Assembly (NCBI RefSeq): GCF_003612125.1 | Contig: NZ_RAWI01000003.1 | Location: forward strand, 27,941-91,940 | Direction of reading: 5' to 3' | From: Corallococcus praedator | GTDB taxonomy: Bacteria; Myxococcota; Myxococcia; Myxococcales; Myxococcaceae | DNA: 64,000 nt | Shown: positions 57,938 to 64,000 of the stretch, piece after piece | Position numbering within the stretch: the stretch's first letter is position 1 | Layout: each line of letters starts with the position of its first letter | Position numbers and translations under genes: made by a program | Notes under the pieces: generated by a model | Seen by the model: the letters and a program-made list of their open reading frames with translations, nothing else | Told to the model about the DNA's origin: nothing | Databases searched by the model: none

Positions 57938-58933
57938 ATGAAGTTCTCCAAGCAGGTGCTGGAACTGGACTGGGAGGCCAAGGCCGCGTCGCTGTCGGAC
58001 GGGCTGAAGGAGGCGGTGCTCAAGAAGCTGCGCAAGCGCGGGCTCGTGGTCGCCGTCTCCGGCGGCATCGACTCCGCGTGCGTCGCCGCGCTGGCGGTGC
58101 GCGCGCTGGGGCCGGACCGCGTCTTCGGCATCCTCCTGCCGGAGCGCGACTCCAGCGGGCTGTCCTCCAAGCTGGGCCGCGAGCTCTGCGAGAAGCTGGG
58201 CATCCAGCACACGCTGCATGACATCGCGCCCGTGCTGGAGGCCGCCGGGTGCTACTCGCAGCGCGACGCGGCGGTGCGGTCGGTGTTCCCCGACTTCCAG
58301 CCGGACATGAAGTGGAAGATCGTCATGCACGGCGACCGGCTGAACACGGACGCCCTCAACGTCTTCTACGTGGTGGTGCAGGTGGACGGGCAGGAGCAGC
58401 GCTTCCGCCTCACGCCCCAGGCCTACGTGCAGATTGTCGCCGCCACCAACTTCAAGCAGCGCGTGCGCAAGATGATGGAGTACTTCCACGCGGACCGGCT
58501 GAACTACGCCGCGTCCGGCACGCCCAACCGCCTGGAGTATGATCAGGGCTTCTTCGTGAAGCTGGGCGACGGCGCCGCGGACGTGAAGCCCATCGCCAGC
58601 CTCTACAAGACGCAGACGTACAAGCTGGCGCGGCACCTGGGCGTCATCGACGGCATCCTCAACCGCGAGCCCACCACGGACACGTTCAGCCTGGAGCAGT
58701 CCCAGGAGGACTTCTACTTCTCCGTGCACTACTCCCAGTTGGACCTCATCCTCTGGGCGAAGAACCACGGCGTCACGCCCGAGGAGGTCTCCGCGGAGAT
58801 GGGGCTCACGCCGCAGCAGGTTCAGCGCGTGTTCGACGACATCGACCAGAAGCGCCGCACCACCGCGTACCTGCACGCGCAGCCGCTGCTGCTCGAAGAG
58901 GTCTCCGAGCTGAAGCCGTACAAGATCGGCTGA
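57938..58933 (+). CDS. NAD synthase (NadE)-like amide-forming enzyme
   Basis: A 331-residue PP-loop ATP pyrophosphatase. ATG 57938 is preferred because GAGG is 8 bases upstream; a GTG at 57932 overlaps the ligase stop. Family motifs: VAVSGGIDSACVAALA, SGTPNRLEYDQGFFVKLGDGAADVKPI and LYKTQTYKLARHLG, all close to NH3-dependent NAD synthetases. No glutaminase domain is attached. A ~55-residue segment (about residues 105-165, rich in Tyr/Val) is inserted compared with short NadE. Its place at the end of an ACP/ligase/AsnB operon suggests a specialised amidation or ligation. True NAD synthase cannot be excluded. Confidence 0.85.
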   Translation: MKFSKQVLELDWEAKAASLSDGLKEAVLKKLRKRGLVVAVSGGIDSACVAALAVRALGPDRVFGILLPERDSSGLSSKLGRELCEKLGIQHTLHDIAPVLEAAGCYSQRDAAVRSVFPDFQPDMKWKIVMHGDRLNTDALNVFYVVVQVDGQEQRFRLTPQAYVQIVAATNFKQRVRKMMEYFHADRLNYAASGTPNRLEYDQGFFVKLGDGAADVKPIASLYKTQTYKLARHLGVIDGILNREPTTDTFSLEQSQEDFYFSVHYSQLDLILWAKNHGVTPEEVSAEMGLTPQQVQRVFDDIDQKRRTTAYLHAQPLLLEEVSELKPYKIG

Positions 58934-58943
58934 AGCCCGCGCC

Positions 58944-59996
58944 TCACCCGCCGCCGGAGGCCGCTTCGATGGAGTCCGCGGCCTCCACCCGGAGGCGCTC
59001 CTCCGGGGTGAAGGAGTCGAAGAGCAGCCGCTGCACGGCGGCCTGACGCAGGGCCGGATCCGGCTGGGTCCGGCCCAATGCCTCGCGCTTCGCACGGAAG
59101 TCCGCCAGGCGCTGCTTCCACTGGGCACGCTCGCGGTCCAGCGTCTCCAACCGCTCGGTGGCCTCCGGCCCCACGGTGGACAGCCGGTGCTGGTGCAGGT
59201 CCTCCGGCGTCGCGCCACCGGCCAGCAGTTCCTGCTCCACGGCCATCTGCCGCAACGGTCGCGCGGCCTCCTCGCGGCTCTGGCGCACCGCCGGAGGAAG
59301 GCGCTCCTCCAGGGCGGCCATGCGCTTCTCGCGCTCGTCGGCCGTCAGCGACGCATCCTTCTGCAGCTTCAGCCGCTCCACGGCCACGGCGTCCACCGCC
59401 TCCTCCTGACCGAACATGCCGTCGGCGCTGCCGCCCAGGTGCTCGCGGCGCAGCTTGCGCAGGGCCTCCAGGCGCTCGGCGGTGTCCATCGCGCCGGCCG
59501 AGGGCGTCCGTCCGAACGCGCGGGCCGCTTCGAGATAGGCCAGGTAGTCGTCCAGCACCTGCACCGCTTCGTCCATGGCGGACGGGGGCAGCTTCTTCGC
59601 CCGCAGCGACGCGAGGATGCGCTCGCGGATTTGCGCCGGGGACTCCTCGCCCGTCGCGGACAGGTAGTAGTTGAAGAAGCGCAGCAGGTCCGGGTTCGGC
59701 ACCAGGTGCCCGGACGCATCCACGAAGACAGCGCCATCTTCCTCGGTGTCCCGGAGCGAGCCCGGCAGGGGCGGCAGCGCTTCCCCGGGGGACGTCGTCG
59801 TCGGGACACCGCCAGCGCCAGCCACGGGCGCTCCAGCGGGCGTCGCGCGCGGGCCGGGGGCCTGGACGATGGGAACGGAGGTCAGCGGTACGGCGGGCCC
59901 GGGCGAGTCCTCCGCCCGGACCTTCCACCACGAGAAGACGCCGGCAGCCAGCAGGGCGCACAGCGCGACCACGAGAATGACGGCGCGGCTCTTCAT
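58944..59996 (-). CDS. Lipase-specific foldase (lipase chaperone)
   Basis: A 350-residue periplasmic chaperone anchored by an N-terminal membrane helix (VILVVALCALLAAGVFSWW, residues 6-24), followed by a Pro/Ala-rich linker and a long helical region. The motif RFFNYYLSATGEES corresponds to the conserved RxxFDYYLxxxGE signature of Lif proteins. Later blocks (LERIxAL-like helices, RREHLGGSADGMFGQEE) also fit. It lies 21 bases after the lipase gene, the usual lip-lif order of family I.1/I.2 lipases. Confidence 0.93.
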   Translation of the reverse strand: MKSRAVILVVALCALLAAGVFSWWKVRAEDSPGPAVPLTSVPIVQAPGPRATPAGAPVAGAGGVPTTTSPGEALPPLPGSLRDTEEDGAVFVDASGHLVPNPDLLRFFNYYLSATGEESPAQIRERILASLRAKKLPPSAMDEAVQVLDDYLAYLEAARAFGRTPSAGAMDTAERLEALRKLRREHLGGSADGMFGQEEAVDAVAVERLKLQKDASLTADEREKRMAALEERLPPAVRQSREEAARPLRQMAVEQELLAGGATPEDLHQHRLSTVGPEATERLETLDRERAQWKQRLADFRAKREALGRTQPDPALRQAAVQRLLFDSFTPEERLRVEAADSIEAASGGG

Positions 59997-60017
59997 GGCG
60001 GGATGCTCCTGGAGGGA

Positions 60018-61040
<1,023 letters not shown>

Positions 61041-61106
61041 TTACCTGCAAAGCATGTCATCTCCGGGTCAGGCCAGACGCCGGGGGTTGTCCCCTCTCCC
61101 TCTGCG

Positions 61107-61182
61107 ACGCATTGCGACACAAAATGAGACGCATTGCGCCATAGCAATCCAACGCATCGCATCAACAGTCCAACGCCCTGCG
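61107..61182 (+). repeat. Four helically phased 10-base direct repeats
   Basis: ACGCATTGCG at 61107 and 61129 (identical), ACGCATCGCA at 61152 and ACGCCCTGCG at 61173. Start-to-start distances are 22, 23 and 21 bases, about two DNA turns. They end 40 bases before the nucleotidyltransferase ATG, in the region shared with the divergent lipase gene. Candidate binding sites for an oligomeric regulator. Confidence 0.65.
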
Positions 61183-61222
61183 TTGAGCTGGCATCATGCG
61201 GGGCCTTCCCGAGGAGCGCACC

Positions 61223-62008
61223 ATGGACGCCGCGGCCTACCAGGACTTCACCACGGAGTTGACGCGCAGGGCTGACGCGGACGGTCGTTTCCGGGGGCTC
61301 GTGGCGCTGGGTTCGATGGCGGCGCGGGACTACCTGCCGGATGACTTCAGCGACCATGACTTCTTCGTCATCGCAGAGCCCGGGCACGCTGAAACATTGA
61401 GACAGGAGCGCGGTTGGTTGCCGCGCGCGGAGGAGGTGTCACATGCCTTCCGCGAGACAGCGCACGGCGTGAAGGTCGTCTACCGCGACGGGCACCTGTT
61501 GGAGTTCGCGGTGTTCGACCTGGAGGAGTTGTCCTGGGCCCGCGTCAACCGCTACCGCGTGTTGTTGGACCGGGGTGACGTGGCCGCGCGGTTGGAAGAG
61601 CGTGCTCGGGAAACAGCGCGGGAGCTCCAGCGCACGGCGCCGGACGATGCGTGGTTGTTCGGGCAATGGCTCACACAGGTGCTGGTGGGCCTGGGACGCC
61701 ACACGCGCGGCGAGGTGCTCAGTGGACGGTCGCGGCTCGATGAGGCGGTGCGTCTGTTCTGCCTGCTACTGGCGCGCCACGTCCCCGCGCCAGAGGCTTC
61801 AGTGCTGGACGGGTTGGATCCGGTGCGGCGCGTGGAGCGCGTCTACCCGGGCGTGGGGCGTGAGCTGGCGCGCGCGCAGGAGGGCGACTCGCCGGGGCTC
61901 GCGCGGGCGCTGCTCCGGCTTGGCGCGCGCGAGCTGTCCCACGTGCCTGCCTTCCCGCGCGAAGGGGTGGCCGCCGTGGAGGCGCGGCTCCGGGCACTGC
62001 ACGGGTAG
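61223..62008 (+). CDS. Nucleotidyltransferase-domain protein
   Basis: A 261-residue protein of the polymerase-beta-like nucleotidyltransferase fold. The active-site block VALGSMAARDY, then FSDHDFFVI, gives the GS and DxD pattern; a third acidic residue lies in LEFAVFDLEEL. The C-terminal half is helical. Similar proteins include aminoglycoside adenylyltransferases and antitoxin-type enzymes; no partner HEPN gene is adjacent. ATG 61223 follows GAGGAG. Preceded by phased repeats that may regulate it. Confidence 0.8.
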   Translation: MDAAAYQDFTTELTRRADADGRFRGLVALGSMAARDYLPDDFSDHDFFVIAEPGHAETLRQERGWLPRAEEVSHAFRETAHGVKVVYRDGHLLEFAVFDLEELSWARVNRYRVLLDRGDVAARLEERARETARELQRTAPDDAWLFGQWLTQVLVGLGRHTRGEVLSGRSRLDEAVRLFCLLLARHVPAPEASVLDGLDPVRRVERVYPGVGRELARAQEGDSPGLARALLRLGARELSHVPAFPREGVAAVEARLRALHG

Positions 62009-62014
62009 CGCCGC

Positions 62015-62794
62015 TCAGGCCTGCGCGCTGGCGGCGGAGAAGGACGTGGAGGCGGGCACCGGCTCCCGGGCGTTGTGCGCGATGACGAGCACCTCTTCCG
62101 GCCGGGCCTGCTTCCGGGCCCAGTCCATGAGCGCGGTGAAGCCGTCGGACGCAGGGGCCGCTGTCTCCAGGGGCACGCGCTGGTGGTGCGCGAAGAACAG
62201 GTCCTCCGGGCCCAGGTTCTGGTGCGCCCACGTGCGCCAGCCCGGCAGGGGCCGGCCTGGCGCGGGTTGCAGGCCGGTGACGGTGAAGCCCCCGGTGGAG
62301 AAGACACGCGTCAGGCCCACCAGCGTCGCGCCGGTGCCGAAGCCGCACACCACGCGCCGCACCTTCGGGAAGCGCTCGCGCACGTGGGCCCTCAGGGCCG
62401 ACGCCCAGGACTCCACGCAGGCCACCAGCGCGGTGTTGGACAGCTGCCGGGGCCAGCACCAACCCTGGCGCTCATACGCAAGCGCGTGCTCCCACAGCTG
62501 CGCCATGGAGTCCGCGTGGCGCACCTGTCCCTGGAAGCCGTGGGCCCGGAGGTACGCCTCACCGGCCGCGTCCGTCAGCGCCACCGTGGGCAGGCCCCGC
62601 TCGCGGCCCAGGACGTCCAGCGCCAGCGCGCTCGACGCACCGGACAGCTCCACGAGGCCTCGCGAGCCCGGCGGCAGCGCGGCCAGGTAGCGCGCGAAGG
62701 TCAGGTACTTGAGGCTTCCGGACGGCAGTGCTCCACCCCAAAGCACCACCGGCCCGTCCGCCCGGGGACGTGACAGGGAATACGCTCCGCGCAT
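62015..62794 (-). CDS. Fold-type II PLP-dependent enzyme (cysteine-synthase-like)
   Basis: A 259-residue protein. GSLKYLTFARYL probably carries the PLP lysine (about residue 27-30), and the phosphate-binding loop is FGTGATLVGL. LVELSGASSALALDVLGRERGL resembles the substrate loop TSGNTG of cysteine synthases, but is altered. It is shorter than CysK (about 310). The missing part appears to be the C-terminal segment. The substrate is uncertain. Convergent with the nucleotidyltransferase (6 bases between stops) and divergent from lplA across 141 bases. Confidence 0.75.
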   Translation of the reverse strand: MRGAYSLSRPRADGPVVLWGGALPSGSLKYLTFARYLAALPPGSRGLVELSGASSALALDVLGRERGLPTVALTDAAGEAYLRAHGFQGQVRHADSMAQLWEHALAYERQGWCWPRQLSNTALVACVESWASALRAHVRERFPKVRRVVCGFGTGATLVGLTRVFSTGGFTVTGLQPAPGRPLPGWRTWAHQNLGPEDLFFAHHQRVPLETAAPASDGFTALMDWARKQARPEEVLVIAHNAREPVPASTSFSAASAQA

Positions 62795-62935
62795 GGTCGG
62801 CCCTCCCGGTGCGCATACCGCCCGCGCACCCCGACTGGCGTTGAGTGTCCGGGGACGCGGCCCGGGAGGCCATCGTCCCCGGGCCCTGGCGGATGTCCCC
62901 TGGAGGACGGCGCTCGCACGGTTATGCTTCGCGCC

Positions 62936-63964
62936 ATGTCTCAAGCACCGCGCGTCCGCATCCTCCTGTCGGAGACGTACAACCCCTGGTTCAACCTCGC
63001 GACCGAGGACTGGATCTTCCGCGAGCTGGACCCCAGCGCGCAGACGCTCTTCCTCTGGCGCAACGACAACACGGTCGTCATCGGGCGCAACCAGAACCCC
63101 TGGTCCGAGTGCAACCTCACGCGCATGGAGGAGGACAAGGTCTTCCTCGCGCGGCGCACGAGCGGCGGCGGCGCGGTGTTCCACGACCTGGGCAACACCT
63201 GCTTCACCTTCCTGTCAGCCAAGGAGGGCTACAACAAGACGGCCAACATCACGATCCTCCTGGACGCGCTGTCGCGCCTGGGCGTGAAGGCGCAGGCGTC
63301 CGGGCGCAACGACCTGGTGATTCCGCTGGAGGACGGGCCCCGGAAGATCAGCGGCAGCGCGTACCGCGAGACGAAGGACCGCGCGTTCCACCACGGCACG
63401 TTCCTCATCGGCGCGGACCTCACGCGGCTGTCCAACTACCTCACGCCGCACCCGAAGAAGCTGGAGTCCAAGGGCAGCGCGTCGGTGCGCTCGCGGGTGA
63501 TGAACATCCGCGACCTGCGGCCGGAGGCCTCCCACGAAGCGCTGGTGAAGGCGATGATTGGCGCGTTCTGCGACTTCCACGGGGCGACCGCGGAGCCGGA
63601 GCTGCTGGAGCCGTCGTTCCTCGAAGGCCAGCCGTCGCTCAAGCGCACCTTCGAGCACTACGCGTCCTGGGACTGGCGCTTCGGCAACGCGCCCCGCTTC
63701 AGCCACCAGATGGTGGAGTACCTGTCCTGGGGCTTCTTCGAGGTCCACGTCGACGCGGAGAACGGACACATCACCCGCGCGCAGGTCTTCTCGGATGCGC
63801 TCTACCCGGACCTCGTGCAGGACCTCCAGGCGGCGCTGGTCGGCAAGCCGCACAGCCGCAACGGGGTGCAGCAGGCCGTCGCCGAGGCCCGCTCCCGCCA
63901 TCCGGCACAGGAGCGGGAGCTGGGCGAACTGGAGGCGTGGTTGATGGGCCAGGTCGAGGTCTGA
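62936..63964 (+). CDS. lplA: Lipoate-protein ligase A
   Basis: A 342-residue enzyme that adenylates free lipoate and attaches it to 2-oxoacid dehydrogenase or GcvH domains. ATG 62936 begins near RILLSETYNPWFNLATED, matching E. coli LplA. RRTSGGGAVFHDLGN binds lipoyl-AMP, and the catalytic Lys lies in GPRKISGSAYRE. The C-terminal accessory domain is present, so both steps can be catalysed by one protein. The last 36 bases of the window after its stop hold no feature. Confidence 0.95.
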   Translation: MSQAPRVRILLSETYNPWFNLATEDWIFRELDPSAQTLFLWRNDNTVVIGRNQNPWSECNLTRMEEDKVFLARRTSGGGAVFHDLGNTCFTFLSAKEGYNKTANITILLDALSRLGVKAQASGRNDLVIPLEDGPRKISGSAYRETKDRAFHHGTFLIGADLTRLSNYLTPHPKKLESKGSASVRSRVMNIRDLRPEASHEALVKAMIGAFCDFHGATAEPELLEPSFLEGQPSLKRTFEHYASWDWRFGNAPRFSHQMVEYLSWGFFEVHVDAENGHITRAQVFSDALYPDLVQDLQAALVGKPHSRNGVQQAVAEARSRHPAQERELGELEAWLMGQVEV

Positions 63965-64000
63965 CCCGGCCCATCAGACAGCGTCAGCGGTGACCGCCAC

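Overview
The window is GC-rich, densely coded chromosomal DNA from a myxobacterium, most likely of the Myxococcus/Corallococcus/Archangium group. Supporting signs are strong G/C bias at third codon positions, a MYXO-CTERM-like C-terminal anchor on a secreted amidase, a regulator ending in a DUF4388 (PATAN) domain, many secreted hydrolases, and a large hybrid NRPS/PKS locus. These are inferences from gene content; no 16S rRNA is present.

Layout. (1) 1-15041: the 3' part of a natural-product assembly line, all on the plus strand. It runs from an NRPS module (C, a glycine-type A domain with an inserted luciferase-like monooxygenase, PCP) to a PKS module (KS-AT-KR-ACP, with the catalytic KR tyrosine replaced by histidine), then a second PKS module (KS-AT-ACP) fused to a GT4 glycosyltransferase. 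A type II thioesterase, a muconolactone-isomerase-like small protein and a JmjC/cupin oxygenase follow. The locus begins upstream of the window.
(2) 15168-23862: a compositionally softer accessory block with two convergent gene groups. The plus-strand group encodes an M20-like hydrolase without a lid domain, an arylamine-N-acetyltransferase/glycosyltransferase-like fusion, a beta-propeller-like protein, a polysaccharide deacetylase and a sugar epimerase. The minus-strand group encodes a GT-B-like protein, a GT2 glycosyltransferase and a P-loop kinase-like protein. The block lies directly downstream of a tRNA-Leu gene and looks acquired.
(3) 23970-27834: the conserved gap-pgk-tpiA-secG-tRNA-Leu(GAG) unit on the minus strand, closed by a strong terminator.
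(4) 27890-51859: mostly housekeeping and surface genes: a MYXO-CTERM amidase, DgkA, an FAD dehydrogenase, an RlmI-like protein lacking the DPP motif, an OB/HD phosphohydrolase, a multidomain degenerate HD-GYP protein, TatD, a HEAT-repeat protein, MetG, an NRDE protein, a patatin-like lipoprotein, an M4 metalloprotease, HolA and HolB, and an MscS-cNMP channel.
(5) 51998-58933: an operon of an SGNH-like secreted protein, two hexapeptide acyltransferases, an ACP, an asparagine-synthase-like amidotransferase, an AMP-forming ligase and an NAD-synthase-like enzyme. It looks like a small acyl/amide pathway related in composition to exosortase-A-associated polysaccharide genes, and its product is unknown.
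(6) 58944-63964: a lipase plus its foldase, a nucleotidyltransferase preceded by helically phased direct repeats, a fold-type II PLP enzyme and a lipoate-protein ligase.

The best candidates for undescribed biology are the PKS-glycosyltransferase fusion at the end of the assembly line, the NAT-glycosyltransferase fusion in the island, and the ACP/ligase/AsnB/NadE-like operon.
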